Shown: positions 21,650 to 33,275, numbered from the stretch's first letter. The stretch is DNA of 64,000 nt from Semisulcospira habei (GCA_036245525.1 BTPG01000005.1:179720198-179784197), one strand, 5' to 3'. Notes: generated by a model from the sequence alone, not told the origin. Program-made: numbers and translations.

Positions 21650-22370
21650 TTCTTTATAAACAGTGTCAGGCGATACAGCTATTTGCAAGACGTCTAAGTC
21701 ACATTTTAGTGATGTACTGAGCTTTGTAATCGCCAAGCAGCAACAGTGGAGGTCTAGAGTGGATCAGTGTCTGTCATACCACCTAGGGCACTGAGTTATA
21801 TGGTTGATTCTTTTACAATGTTCAATATCATGTTCCATAACTCGCGAATTACTTCATTTAGCTCTCGCCCACCTCGAACTTGAAGATGCCTTTGAATCTA
21901 TCTCAATGATGCTAGGATGACTTCTTAAGCATAGATTATGTGTTTTCCAGAAAATAGGGTCATACTGACATTCTTTTGGACCATTTTCTTCTTCTCATAA
22001 TTGTATGCTTGTGATTTTGGATCGCACGCGCTAGAGGCGTGAAATCGAAATCACAGACTAGCACACGTAATTATACATGTATTAATTATGACCGTATTAT
22101 CTGGCAACATTACTGATCTGGCAATGCTATAAGGCAGGCAACGACCCCCGCTCCACTCCTTTCCCCGCCCCTCGCCTCGATTCACTTTCAGTTTGACAAA
22201 GATCTATACAAAGGTAAAAATCACGAACAATGAACAATGAACTTTATTTTCGAACGGATGAAGTAACTTTTATCCTAACGTATGACGTGATTGGCATTCC
22301 TGTACTCAGTTTTCGCACTTGCCGTTAAAGAACAATTAATGAACACAAGAAAAGACATACAAAGAACATG
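21650..22370. other. no gene; one F hairpin
   Basis: An F-type palindrome at 22010-22057 (TGTGATTTTGGATCGCACGC / GGCGTGAAATCGAAATCACA, then GACTAGCACAC). Nothing else is recognisable. Confidence 0.55.
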
Positions 22371-22371
22371 A

Positions 22372-22455
22372 CAGCAAGCTGTTCTGGCATCACACTTGAA
22401 CTATTATGCTCGATCAATAGCTTCTTGTTGTGGCATGTCGGAGCTGAAAGAGTTC
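22372..22455. repeat. A1 right half
   Basis: AGCTGTTCTGGCATCACACTTG then CGATCAATAGCTTC and GTCGGAGCTGAAAGAG. Confidence 0.55.
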
Positions 22456-22497
22456 TCGACTGTGTCTCGGACATCTGCATGGACATTCTCGATCATT

Positions 22498-22716
22498 TTA
22501 ACCCATTCGGCCCTGACGCACTGCATCAGGAGATGGGTCGACCATGATAATTCAAGGGTAGTGCCAGATTAGCTTGGCGCCTGTCGGCGCCAAGCTAATC
22601 TGGCACTATCATAGCCTTGAATTATCATGGTCGATGCATCTGCTGCAACTGGCGCATAGTCATTAAATGACGCCTCCCAAATGTGTGAAATACGGCCGTC
22701 GGGCTGAATGAGGTAA
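22498..22716. mobile_element. A2 element, full length
   Basis: TTAACCCATTCGGCCC at the left, CGTCGGGCTGAATGAGGTAA at the right. Core GTAGTGCCAGATTAGC / GCTAATCTGGCACTA with a 7-base insertion in the right arm. Confidence 0.8.
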
Positions 22717-22929
22717 GTCCATGCACGTACTACGACTGCAATCAGGATAAGGCAAAAATGTTTGTGACGTTGACCCTGCCCGAGGCATCGGACTCGCCGA
22801 ACTCCGAGCCAGACCGTACGATGCTAATGTGAAGCTTTTTCTGGACTTTGGACATCTCTGGGATGGATTCATGTATGCACTCGAGTAAACGGTTCTCGGT
22901 ATCGCTTATTCAGCAAATATTGATCCGTC

Positions 22930-22998
22930 TGCGTGTGGCATATATCCTCAACAGTCCCGCATCAGACTACGGGGACTGTTGAGGATCTACGTCTCTTG
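22930..22998. repeat. B-like hairpin with altered inner arms
   Basis: CATATATCCTCAACAGTCCC pairs with GGGACTGTTGAGGATCTACG. AACAGTCCC/GGGACTGTT replaces TGAGCCCCC/GGGGGCTCA in both arms. Confidence 0.65.
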
Positions 22999-23199
22999 TT
23001 TGATTTAGCTCTGTGTGTCTGTTGAGGAGAAATATGAAACGTTTAAGAAATGTACGAATAAAGGAGTGTTGGTATGGTAGCCTTCCTCCCAAACAGTTCT
23101 CAGACATCTGTATGTAGACAGTCTTCAGTGATACTGCACGAATATTTGGGCAGATAACTACGATTGAGGACGTGACGCATTTTTAAGAGTAGAACGTTT

Positions 23200-23276
23200 T
23201 ACGTCAACAGTTACACCTCTTTGCGCAGGCAGCCACAGATACTGTTAACAGTACCCGAGGCTTGAGGGGTTAACGT
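23200..23276. repeat. J-like remnant
   Basis: GTTACACCTCTTTGCGCAGGC and CTGTTAACAGTACCC, then TTGAGGGGTTAA. Confidence 0.35.
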
Positions 23277-23300
23277 GTAGTCCTGTCTGTGATTTGGCCC

Positions 23301-24015
<715 letters not shown>

Positions 24016-24713
24016 ATACCAGAATTCATCAGAATTGTGGTTGAGAAAGCTGGAATGTTAGGTCAGAAATACAGCAGATAACTTTTGGTAGATATAGAGA
24101 GACTGATCAGGAAAATCGGACCGTTATCGTATTTTCCGTTTGATGGCTTAACCTTCACTATTTTTCAGTCGAATCACTCCTCGCGATAGGAAACTAAAAT
24201 AAAAGCGAATAAACGAATGGTAACATGATTGGTGTTGTGGGGCTCTGTGGGGCTCTCACCTTCACCATTTGATCCAATATTCCAAATATGATCTCAATGT
24301 TGCACACACATATTCCTCCTTCCGCAGGCATGGTATACAGAACATCGTTTCGTTGTGACCACATCTGTAAGACGGTTAGTAAGAAATAGGACACGTATTA
24401 TTTTCTATTACCCGTGTTGCAGAGGTGGTCGATTTCGCAGCGAATATCCCTGCCTGCGCTTTCTTCGAATAAACTGTACATTGCTTCCTTCTGATTAAAA
24501 AAAAAAAAGACAGCACATTCAAAAATAAACTGGTATAGACCATATGTGAAGAAAATGTTCTGTGAAAAATCAATAGACTCCAGCAAATGAAATTAGAGCA
24601 ATCACCACTGTGTAATTCGGTAACAAGCTGAGACAAGGTAATCCTACAGTGCAGAATTCACACTGAACCCAATCAGACGTAAAAAACATTCACTGCACGA
24701 AAGCTTATCATCT
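24016..24713. other. no gene or element recognised
   Basis: Unique-looking A/T-rich sequence. Reading frames on either strand match nothing I know. Confidence 0.45.
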
Positions 24714-24779
24714 GCAAGAGGCATAGATCATCATGAGCCCCCGCAGATGCGGGGGCCCATTAGGATCTACGCCTCTTGC
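24714..24779. repeat. B core
   Basis: GCAAGAGGCATAGATC / GATCTACGCCTCTTGC around CCCCCGCAGATGCGGGGG. Confidence 0.75.
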
Positions 24780-25279
24780 TGGCCTATTTTTGGGTCTCGT
24801 GTGCTCTTAAGATGCACCGTTGTAACCCTTGACTGCATCGACTTTGCGATAGTTCAGGTCAAAAGTGCAGCTTCTGACAGGAAAAAAAGTGCTGTCAATG
24901 TGATAACGCAGACGAAAACATTTCGATCGTTTAAACGTACATTTTTTGGAAATTTACAAATACACATGCATGCACGGCGACATCCTGAAAAGCGAGAGTG
25001 AAAGAAATGTCGTTTCGGTGTTCTAGCCAACACAGTCTTTGTGTTTTTGCGACAGGAAAACCCTTTGTTTTTGTACTAAAGGCCAGCACTTACTCGTTAC
25101 AACAGCTCAGTCAGTGTGAGTCCGGCTTTATATTTCAGGCTTACGCGGATACCAAACAAAACAATAATACCTATCAATCCGTTCAGTGCCTGCTGACGGA
25201 AACTGTGTTTCTACAATCTTCGTTATGAATTCAACACAAAAAAACAACAACATAGGAACATGGATTCAAAGTGGTGTCA
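24780..25279. other. no gene or element recognised
   Basis: Mixed composition. Two short frames occupy part of it, but they lack splice context and have no similarity I recognise. Confidence 0.45.
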
Positions 25280-25345
25280 GCAAGAGGTATAGATCCTCAT
25301 GAGCCCTCGCGACTGCGGGGGCTCATGAGGATCTATGCCTCTTGC
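25280..25345. repeat. B core
   Basis: GCAAGAGGTATAGATCC / GGATCTATGCCTCTTGC. Upstream TTGTTATGAATTCAAC and GGATTCAAAGTGGTG are B flanks in reverse orientation, and the terminus ACTTGGGTTAA is at about 25388. Confidence 0.75.
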
Positions 25346-25745
25346 ATTTAGGTGGTGTTCAGTTGTGTCGGCACTCAACACTTGGGTTAATGCGACCTAG
25401 TCGAGGAGGTAGAGGGTTAATGGGTCGCAAGACCTTCTTTATAAATGCCATTTGTATGTACTACAAAAATGCCGGACAAAAGCGCTCACTTAAATGATGA
25501 AGTTTGAGTGTCGTAAAACGAAAGACTTTTATGCTCTTCCTCTCCTTTTGCGCGCAGGAGAGTTCCTTCCTTTGCGCTCAAAAGGCATCGGTCACGTGTG
25601 CCTACTCACATAGACTGTGATGAGAACGGTACCAAGAAAATCTTAGTTGAGACAAGACAAGAATGATGACCGACTGTATCCACGAATTCACGCAATCGAA
25701 TCCCTGCATGGAGCAGATCGCTTCGAAATAGTTGTTGAAGTTTTC

Positions 25746-25860
25746 ACCCAGTGGGCAGAGGTCATCGGGCCCACGACAGCCGCAGTGGACCCGCGCGCGA
25801 CTCAGTGTGCGCGGGCCCACTGCGGCCGTCGTAGGCCCGAAGACGGTTTGCTACTGGGGT
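25746..25860. mobile_element. D-family palindrome
   Basis: ACCCAGTGGGCAGAGG / CGGTTTGCTACTGGGGT ends, centre GTGGACCCGCGCGCG / GTGTGCGCGGGCCCAC. Confidence 0.78.
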
Positions 25861-25990
25861 AGGTCTTTTACGCCCAGTGTTATACCTATTCTTTTAGTGT
25901 TACAACTTTACCTATTCTTTTAGTTTTACAATCTGTGCAGACTTTGAACAGCTGCTAGAGATTGCTCAAACAAGATACTTCAAGAGTAGA

Positions 25991-26062
25991 TCAAGAGGCA
26001 AAGAGTCTCATGGTCCCCTGCAGGCATGCCTGCAGGGGCCTATGGGAATCTTTGCCTCTTGC
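25991..26062. repeat. B-related hairpin with coordinated arm changes
   Basis: AAGAGGCAAAGA pairs with TCTTTGCCTCTT. The T-to-A change in GCATAGA is mirrored in the other arm. The inner CCCCTGCAGGCATGCCTGCAGGGG is a perfect 24-base palindrome not seen elsewhere in the family. Confidence 0.75.
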
Positions 26063-26586
26063 AAACGGATCGTTCTAGATGAGGAACTTAGATGGACGAC
26101 CCACAAGTGTAGGGGAACGACTGTTTAAAAAAAGAAAAAAGCCGAAGGCGGGTCGCAGCTATCCTAAGAAGGGACGAAACAAGACTGGCTGTTCCTTCTA
26201 TTCTTGGAGCAGACAGACTGCATTCCTAATTGAGTGTCTTCGGGGCGATTGGCGTTGGCGAGGCTTTGAAATTTGTCGCCGTGAAAACGAAAATCGTATA
26301 ATTCCCCTCCAAGAATCGAAGACACACCGCAAAAATGGCTCATTTACGGAGGCAGGGTTGAAGGATCGTGGTCGCCGGCTCCACGTCATGTCAAAGTGGG
26401 CCTGTGTATAAGATCGAAATCGGCCGGAAGACATTTTGCGTACTTTGCAGCAATAACTATGTGGTGATTTGAAATGGCAAAAATGTATCGTACGAAACAA
26501 GATTATGTATGAAACAAGACTACAGTAAATTTGGGATAATAACAAATCGCCAGGGGAACAAATATTTCTTGTTATATCATATATAA
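26063..26586. other. no gene; D fragment at 26415-26445
   Basis: GAAATCGGCCGGAAGAC and TTTTGCGTACTTTG are a D right end. The rest is unassigned. Confidence 0.45.
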
Positions 26587-26747
26587 GTTATTGGTTGGAG
26601 GGGTTTGCTACACGGACCTTTGTAGGCCTGAGGGAGGTCAAAGGAATCATTGTACCCCGAAGGCCGAAGGCCTGAGGGGTACAAAGATTCCTTTGACCAC
26701 CCGAAGGCCTACAAGGGTCCGTGCAGCGAACCCCTCCGACCAATAAC
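26587..26747. mobile_element. I-family 161-bp palindrome
   Basis: GTTATTGGTTGGAGGGGTT pairs with AACCCCTCCGACCAATAAC, continuing inward through CACGGACC, TGTAGGCCT, GGTCAAAGGAATC and GTACCCC. Single copy in this window. Confidence 0.75.
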
Positions 26748-27215
26748 GTATTTGTTTTAATTCCTCCACTATTTTCGTAAAAGAAATGAAGAAGACATCT
26801 TGCGACCTGGATCACTCCAGACATGACTGACGTCAAAGGAATACACATTTATACATAATAGACTTATGACGTAATTTAAAATATGTCATGACGTTGCCGT
26901 CTCCAGTACTGAGTGTGCTTGTTGTTTCGAACAACTCTAAGTAACTTTGTACTCTAGAACGTTTGGCGATCTTTTATAGAACAAAACTCGCATCTAAGAT
27001 TCGTCATCGAGAGGGCTACAAAACGTCCGCCATTTTTCGCTACAGGGGTTTTTATATCACGGTCACATGATACGGTTTGTGCTAAAGTGACTGGTCGTAT
27101 GACGTACGGAGGAAACCATTTTTTTTTTTTTTTTTACTTTAAAAAAAAAATTTTTTTATATGCGAAGTAATTTACATATAGAAAAGGTGCTGTCGGGCAA
27201 CACCATGCTATATCC
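26748..27215. other. no gene; T and A homopolymers
   Basis: Runs of T (about 27119-27135) and A. No recognisable element. Confidence 0.45.
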
Positions 27216-27495
27216 GGGGACATAGCTTAGTGGATAAGACACTGCGCTGGCAGTCGTAAGATCCCGGGTTCGATTCCTCCTGGTGGGCAGGAATGGGATG
27301 TGGACTTTTCCTCATTCCCATCGAGTCAAATTTACGTACAGACTCGGCTTACGGTTGCCTGTCATGCCTTCGTGTGTACAGCACGCATAATCATCAAGTG
27401 CGCACGTTAAAAATCCCATTACCACTATTCGAAAAGGGAAAGCCCAGTAGGGCCGGTGAAATGGAAACAGAAATATATCACATGCACCGAAGTTA
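27216..27495 (+). mobile_element. SINE3, tRNA-derived SINE
   Basis: A box TAGCTTAGTGG and B box GGTTCGATTCC lie in a head without a closing acceptor stem. A non-tRNA body with GCGCACGTTAAAAATCCC follows. Too imperfect for a functional tRNA. Confidence 0.65.
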
Positions 27496-27619
27496 ATAGT
27501 AGAGTGGAGGTTTGCACATAAAGTAGCGCTTAGTAGCAGCAGGCTTTCAAAGCTTCAGATTTCATCCCTACGGCGCCTTGAGCATCTTTAATTAGATGGA
27601 TATGTGCACTTCGGAGACA

Positions 27620-27929
27620 CGATACCATACCATACCATACCATACCATACCATGCTATACCATACCATGCTATACCATACCATACCATACCATACCATAC
27701 CATGCTATACCATACCATGCTATACCATACCATACCATGCTATACCATACCATGCTATACCATACCATACCATACCATACCATACCATACTATACCATAC
27801 CATACCATACCATACCATACTATACCATACCATACCATACTATACCATACCATACCATACTATACCATACCATACTATACCATACCATACTATACCATAC
27901 CATACCATACCATACTATACCATACCATC
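27620..27929 (+). repeat. CCATA pentanucleotide array
   Basis: About 310 bases of TACCA with scattered TGCTA and TACTA variants. Reading frames through it are artefacts. Confidence 0.95.
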
Positions 27930-27953
27930 CGACTTTTGTTATACCCGACCTTG

Positions 27954-28115
27954 TTATAAGCGAAGGAGACTGAATGTCAGTTATAAGCGAAGGAGACTGA
28001 ATGTCAGTTATAAGCGAAGGAGACTGAATGTCAGTTATAAGCGAAGGAGACTGAATGTCAGTTATAAGCGAAGGAGACTGAATGTCAGTTATAAGCGAAG
28101 GAGACTGAATGTCAG
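27954..28115 (+). repeat. 27-bp tandem repeat x6
   Basis: Six exact copies of a 27-base unit beginning TTATAAGCGAAGG and ending GAATGTCAG. Being a multiple of three, it reads open in one frame, but no gene context exists. Confidence 0.95.
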
Positions 28116-28156
28116 TTAATGCATAAAAGAGTCGGTGTGTTATTCTCCTCTTACAG

Positions 28157-28440
28157 GGGAGCGGCGGGAATCGTCAGATCGTGGGTTCGAATCCCGTCCC
28201 GGCCCCGGTAGCTGGACTCACAATCCAGGGGGAAAAAAACGGATTTGTTCAAAACCATGTCCGTTGAATGGTCCTGGTAAATCAAAGTGGCACAGTTGGA
28301 GTGCGCCTGAATTGATCTGTGTTCAGGTCGTATTCCATAGGCAATAGATTTCCCTGTCCCCCAGACATAACCCACCCGTCAGGGCCGTCCACGATCACCT
28401 CGGTGCTGTGGAGGTAAATCCGAACTAACCAACCAACCAA
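28157..28440 (+). mobile_element. SINE2, 5' shortened
   Basis: A 13-bp duplication TCTCCTCTTACAG (28144-28156 and 28441-28453) flanks it. It keeps the B box GGTTCGAATCCC and the whole body, ending CCGAACTAACCAACCAACCAA. The A-box part of the head is missing. Confidence 0.88.
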
Positions 28441-28493
28441 TCTCCTCTTACAGTGATCAAAATAAAATCATTACATTTGCACAAAAGGGTCGT

Positions 28494-28604
28494 ACCTAGT
28501 GCGCAAAAGGTCTCTGGGCCGTCGTCGGCCGCAGTCGGCCCGCGCACGTACGTGCGCGGGCCTACTGCGGCCGACGTCGGCCCGATGGTCTTTATGTGCT
28601 GGGT
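28494..28604. mobile_element. D-family palindrome
   Basis: ACCTAGTGCGCAAAAGG / CTTTATGTGCTGGGT ends and centre GCGCACGTACGTGCGC. Near-perfect. Confidence 0.8.
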
Positions 28605-29545
28605 TATTATGTCATTAATTTTGCGAGTGCTGGTCCAAGGCACACAAGGCTGTGGGGCGCACGAGGACATTCATCTCTTGGCACAAACGGTAGTCCATTT
28701 TCAGAGGGTGAAAGAGTTCTTTCTGCGTTTTGTCTGTGATCGAAGCAGCCGTCTGCACGTGTCAGCTGGACCTTGGTAAATAATGTAAGGTCTAGCGCTG
28801 TCTGAGATCGTGATCTTGCGAATAGTGGATAACACAATAGAAAGCCAGACAAAATGGATGACTGCCAAACCGTGACATACAAGAAAATAACTTCTAATAA
28901 AGAAAAAAAGAAAGAAAAAAAAAAAGAACACGCTTCCCCAAACCCAAGGATAACACAGCAAACTGCGCATGTCAACCTACAAAACAGAAAACGCTTCAAG
29001 GACATTTCCTCAAACAAAGAAAAACACTGTAGTTTACAGAAGGAAATATAAGCTGTTATAAACCCAGAATCAGGCGCAAGAAAGCGCAAAGTTTGACAAG
29101 ATGAGTACGTAATGTCCCTTGAAAACAAAGACAGTGCATGCCGAAAAAGTTGGTTGCATGATCCTCTATTGATGATAAGTGTGTTTTGCCTCGTGTACTG
29201 TCGTACCTTAACTACTTGTGATTTAGATATGACTATAATTATCTGCACGAAGAGTAGAATCTGTGGTACCTCTAAAATTTTTGGGCAACCACCCCCCCCC
29301 CCTCACCCCCCCCCCTCCTCTCCGCCCCCCAAAAACACAAAAAACAAAACCCACCAAAACAACAACAAAAACACAACAAACAAAAAAAACATAATAAAAC
29401 AAAACTCTTTTTCTCCTCCCCCCCCCCCATACACCCCTCCCCCCCCCCTTCACCGACCCACCCCACCCCAATTCCGTGTGATATCATATTTGATGGCACT
29501 ATCGGATGGACGATTTAACTTCGAGACGTGCTCTAAGGATATCAG
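28605..29545. other. no gene; A-rich and C-rich tracts
   Basis: A-rich at 28895-28930. C-rich and CAACAA-rich low complexity at 29290-29470, which create spurious frames. Confidence 0.55.
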
Positions 29546-29773
29546 AGCGAGAGCGAAGTCACGGCGGATAACCAGTGTGTACCACAAGCCCGGACAACAC
29601 TCCTAACATCTCCAAGAGGCATAGATCCTCATGAGCCCTCCGGGCTCATGAGGATCTATGCCTCTTGGAGATGTTCGGAGTGTTGTCTATGCTTCTGGTA
29701 ACCTGTTATTCGCCGTGACTTCCCTCTCGCTCGTTGTCGGGAGTTGTTCGACGTAAACGTAACCTTGCTATAT
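29546..29773. mobile_element. C-family palindrome
   Basis: Centre CCAAGAGGCATAGATCC ... GGATCTATGCCTCTTGG is perfect. Outer arms AACACTCCTAACATCTC / GAGATGTTCGGAGTGTT and GTCACGGCGGATAACC / GGTAACCTGTTATTCGC continue the pairing. Confidence 0.78.
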
Positions 29774-29884
29774 TGTCTCATTTGGGATAACGATGCCATG
29801 TTACACAATGAGCCCACAGTTTGAAATTTGGTGGCTGCCCATTGAGGGCTATTGTACAGTTTGGGAGACAGATCGGCCTTTTTC

Positions 29885-29945
29885 TCCAACCGCCGTGAGA
29901 TGGCCTTAGTTGCCTGCTCGGCGATAAACCCAAATAATAACTAAC
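29885..29945 (+). repeat. short retroelement tail
   Basis: CCGCCGTGAGATGGCCTTAG ... CTCGGCGATAAACCCAAATAATAACTAAC. The inverted match of this tail sits inside the LINE at 53281-53332. Confidence 0.6.
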
Positions 29946-30115
29946 TAACTTTTTCTCCAAAATAATATGAAAACCTTACTCTTTTTGACTGCAACAAGAA
30001 TGATATGAGGACCATGGACTTGACTGTAACGTAGCTGGAACACTACTTGACTTCGTTTGCCCGATGAGGGCAGTCTCAAGTACCTATGGATGCATTCACG
30101 CTTCTGACTATAAAT

Positions 30116-30322
30116 TAAGCACGTGACTGCCGACAACAAAATGAACACCACCCAAATGCAAGAGGTACAGATCCTCATGAGCTCCCCCAGTTTCGCGGGC
30201 TCATGAGGATCTATACCTCTTGCTTTAACCCTGGCCCACGTTCCTTAAACGGCTGGAGATCTTTGACATTAAATTTATGATTTCAAAAACACAAACTGTG
30301 TCTGCTGACAATGAAGGGTTTA
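30116..30322. mobile_element. B element, nearly full length
   Basis: TGACTGCCGACAACAAAATG at the left, CTGACAATGAAGGGTTTAA at the right. Core at 30158-30222 with a shortened loop. Confidence 0.72.
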
Positions 30323-30494
30323 AAGGAACTGTAAACAACGCTCTAAATCCACTCCCCCCTTAACCCCTCCCCCACTCCCCCTCCCTCGCCTCCTCCTCCC
30401 TCCCCCTCACCCCCCCCCTATCCACACACACACACACCAGATCAACCACTTGTCTCAAGTGCCTACGAATCACAAACTGGTGTAAATGAATCAG
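30323..30494. repeat. C-rich low complexity with (CA)n
   Basis: CCCCTCC-type runs at 30353-30420 and a short CA repeat. Confidence 0.7.
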
Positions 30495-30560
30495 GCAAGA
30501 GGCATAGATCCTCATCAGTCCCCGCGAATGCCGAGGTTCTTGAGGATATATGCCTCTTGC
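30495..30560. repeat. B core
   Basis: GCAAGAGGCATAGATCC / GGATATATGCCTCTTGC with a diverged loop. Immediately left of the 143-bp array. Confidence 0.7.
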
Positions 30561-30595
30561 ACAGAGACGGGTGTTCTCTCCTTCCTTTACTGACT

Positions 30596-31309
30596 GGCAG
30601 TTATAGATCCCTTCACGCACCCGGCCCCTTCCAGGCATGCTTCCTGTTCTCTAAGTCCGCGCCATCAGTCTTGGAAAGGCTGCGTGACGTACCTTACGAT
30701 CTTAGGATATAGAGATGTGTTTGACTGTGATAGTACTGGCAGTTATAGATCCCTTCACGCACCTGGCCCCTTAGTCCAGGCATCAGCTTCCTGTTCTCTA
30801 AGTCCGCGCCATCTTGGGAAGGCTGCGTGACGTACCTTACGATCTTAGGATATAGAGATGTGTTTGACTGTGATAGTACTGGCAGTTATAGATCCCTTCA
30901 CGCACCTGGCCCTTTAGTCCAGGCATCGGCTTCCTGTTCTCTAAGTCCGCGCCATCTTGGGAAGGCTGCGTGACGTACCTTACGATCTTAGGATATAGAG
31001 ATGTGTTTGACTGTGATAGTACTGGCAGTTATAGATCCCTTCACGCACCTGGCCCCTTAGTCCAGGCATCGGCTTCCTGTTCTCTAAGTCCGCGCCATCT
31101 TGGGAAGGCTGCGTGACGTACCTTACGATCTTAGGATATAGAGATGTGTTTGACTGTGATAGTACTGGCAGTTATAGATCCCTTCACGCACCTGGCCCCT
31201 TAGTCCAGGCATCGGCTTCCTGTTCTCTAAGTCCGCGCCATCTTGGGAAGGCTGCGTGACGTACCTTACGATCTTAGGATATAGAGATCTTTTTGACTGT
31301 GATAGTTCT
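30596..31309 (+). repeat. 143-bp tandem repeat x5
   Basis: Units start GGCAGTTATAGATCCC at 30596, 30738, 30881, 31024 and 31167. They are almost identical, apart from a 1-base-short first unit and point changes, so the array is young. No open frame spans it. Confidence 0.93.
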
Positions 31310-31332
31310 GGCAGAATAAACCCCAACTAGGG

Positions 31333-31564
31333 TTAACCCCTGCGCTGCCGGGAAAATGTGAACACGGCTTAACTGCAAGAGGCATAGATCCTCATGTGCC
31401 CTCGCTTTCGCGGGGGATCCTGAGGATATATGCCTCTTGATGAGATCAACTGTGGATCCATGTACCTTGGACGGTCGTGGCTTTTCGGTCGTTGAAAGAA
31501 CAAAGTGGCTTTTGGACAACGATTTTAGAACAACATGTGCGTCCAGTGGCAGGGAAGGGGTTAA
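31333..31564. mobile_element. B element, full length
   Basis: TTAACCCCTGCGCTGCCGGG at the left, CCAGTGGCAGGGAAGGGGTTAA at the right. Core GCAAGAGGCATAGATCC / GGATATATGCCTCTTG. Confidence 0.82.
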
Positions 31565-31796
31565 TTCCTTCTGCTCAGCTAGACGCACAGAATGCCATGG
31601 ACCACCGCGAGGGAGCGTTCTGTTTGAAAATCAATCACGACTATGACTTTGGAAACCGGACAACCTACTTGAAACGAGTGGGGTTTACAATGACAGTAGA
31701 ACGAACTCCCGGCACACGGCCCGAGAATCCGACTAGATGCGCGGATGTTAACAAATATAAATGCTGTTTTACATAACAACATTGCAATTTCAAGAG

Positions 31797-31993
31797 TTAA
31801 CTCATTCAGCCCGACGACCGCATTTCCCAAATTTTGGAACGGTCATCTAATCATGTGACTATGCACCAGTTGCAGGAGATGGATCGACCATGATAATTCA
31901 AAGGCAGTGCTAGATTAGCTAATCTGGCACTACCCTTGACTTATAATGGTCGACCCATCTTCTGCTGTAGTGCGTCAGGTCTGAATGGGTTAA
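31797..31993. mobile_element. A2 element
   Basis: TTAACTCATTCAGCCCG / CAGGTCTGAATGGGTTAA ends. The centre collapsed to GATTAGCTAATC, so GGCGCC is lost from both arms. Confidence 0.78.
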
Positions 31994-32034
31994 TGTAACA
32001 TATTTCATAGTCCGCTAGGCAAACTGTTATAATA

Positions 32035-32102
32035 TTTAACTTGTATAGAATTGTTAATTGTGGCGTTTCTTTATTGTTTATGTTTTATTGTAATTTTACT
32101 GT

Positions 32103-32158
<56 letters not shown>

Positions 32159-32262
32159 CGCGTATTAGCTGTTAGCCTTTCTATTGTATCAGCGCTTAGA
32201 GCTACTGTTAGCATAAGCGCTTAACAAATCTCCCTTATTATTATTTATTATTATTAATGCAT
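32035..32262 (+). mobile_element. LINE 3' end (same family as 51893-54026)
   Basis: (GT)n at 32105-32150, then TTAGCTGTTAGCC, TATTGTATCAGCGC, AAGCGCTTAACAAATCTCC and (ATT)n. The same order lies on the minus strand at 51893-52135. Heavily 5' truncated. Confidence 0.72.
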
Positions 32263-32362
32263 ATCCTCCCCCCCCCCCTACCCCAACCTCCTCTTTGTGT
32301 CTAATATCACCAGTTAGTGAAAAAACGTGAAATAAAATTCTGATTTTCACAAGCTGATGTAT

Positions 32363-32427
32363 TATTTACAAAAGGCACAGATTTTCATGAGCTCCCGCAG
32401 TCATGAACATCAGTGCCTCTTGTAAAT
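32363..32427. repeat. B-like hairpin
   Basis: ATTTACAAAAGGCACAG pairs with CAGTGCCTCTTGTAAAT. The outer ATTTACA/TGTAAAT is paired and differs from the usual GC. Confidence 0.6.
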
Positions 32428-32494
32428 ATACTTCAGCTAAGAGGAGATGACGGGGACCACGACTTTAGAATGAGCCTCGCCGGGATGTGAATGT

Positions 32495-32829
32495 AATCCA
32501 GACCAAAAAGGTGACTGCCAAGCGTGTGAAATGCAAAGAAGTACCCAACGGAGAAAGAAACACGCTTAGAAAAGACGGGTACAACACAATTTATTAATAT
32601 TTCGGGTAAATACCCTTTGTCAAAATAGACAAACAAACAGAGACAGTATTTGCTACTTATCTTCAGATGCAGAAGGAATGTCGACATTCCTTCTGCATCT
32701 GAAGATAAGTAGCAAATACTGTCTCTGTTTGTTTGTCTATTTTGACAAAGGGTATTTACCCGAAATATTAATAAATTGTGTTGTACCGTTTTTTCTAAGC
32801 GTGTTTCTTTCTCCGTTGGGTACTTCTTT
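32495..32829. mobile_element. fold-back retroelement, second copy
   Basis: Exact 13-bp duplication GGGATGTGAATGT (32482-32494 and 32830-32842). Same asymmetric structure as 14281-14643: a full reverse unit, then a forward unit cut after TTGGGTACTTC. The arm tips are GCAGAAGGAATGTCGACATTCC. Confidence 0.78.
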
Positions 32830-33168
32830 GGGATGTGAATGTGTCCAGCTGAGCGCACAAACACTTATGACCCCCCCCACCCCCCACCCCCCACCCCCCC
32901 CCCACCCCATGCACGTGGAGGCTCAAGAAAAGCTACGCTTCTTATGGATAAGTATGGGGTTACAAGCAGTAAAGTCTAGCATTAGCATCTTGAATCGTTG
33001 CCTTCATTATTGGCATTTTTCTACTTCAGAATGAGTACCCGATAATTATAATATTATCAGTTTTCTTGGAAAAAGATGCTTACGCGGCGTGCTCGTGTAC
33101 ATTCTTATATCTATTTACAGAGGATCCCGGCAAACTTTCCCGTACAGGGCCAGCTGACGCAGACTGTG

Positions 33169-33234
33169 TCAAGAGGCATAGATCCTCATGAGCCCCCGCA
33201 ACTGCCAGGGCTCATGAGGATCTATACTTCTTGC
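33169..33234. repeat. B core
   Basis: TCAAGAGGCATAGATCC / GGATCTATACTTCTTGC around CCCCCGCAACTGCCAGGG. Confidence 0.72.
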
Positions 33235-33275
33235 CGTTGGGTCGTGTTCAAATTTTCTGGGCACTGGACGTGTTT

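Noticed and set aside
27596..28119. 125- and 171-codon frames across the CCATA and 27-bp arrays
   Set aside because: Open only because the repeat units happen to lack stops in that frame. No start context, splice sites or similarity.
28607..29248. 213-codon minus-strand frame
   Set aside because: Composition is F/S/L/C-rich from A-rich opposite-strand sequence. No domain, splice context or similarity was recognised.
30360..30638. Proline- or glycine-rich frames over C-rich tracts (also 29112-29606, 43432-43805, 62692-63237)
   Set aside because: Produced by low-complexity C/G and CAA tracts, not by genes.
32433..32864. 143-codon minus-strand frame with VYFDKGYLPEILINCV
   Set aside because: It is the translation of the fold-back unit (hammerhead-like region), found in non-coding copies in both orientations, so not a protein gene.
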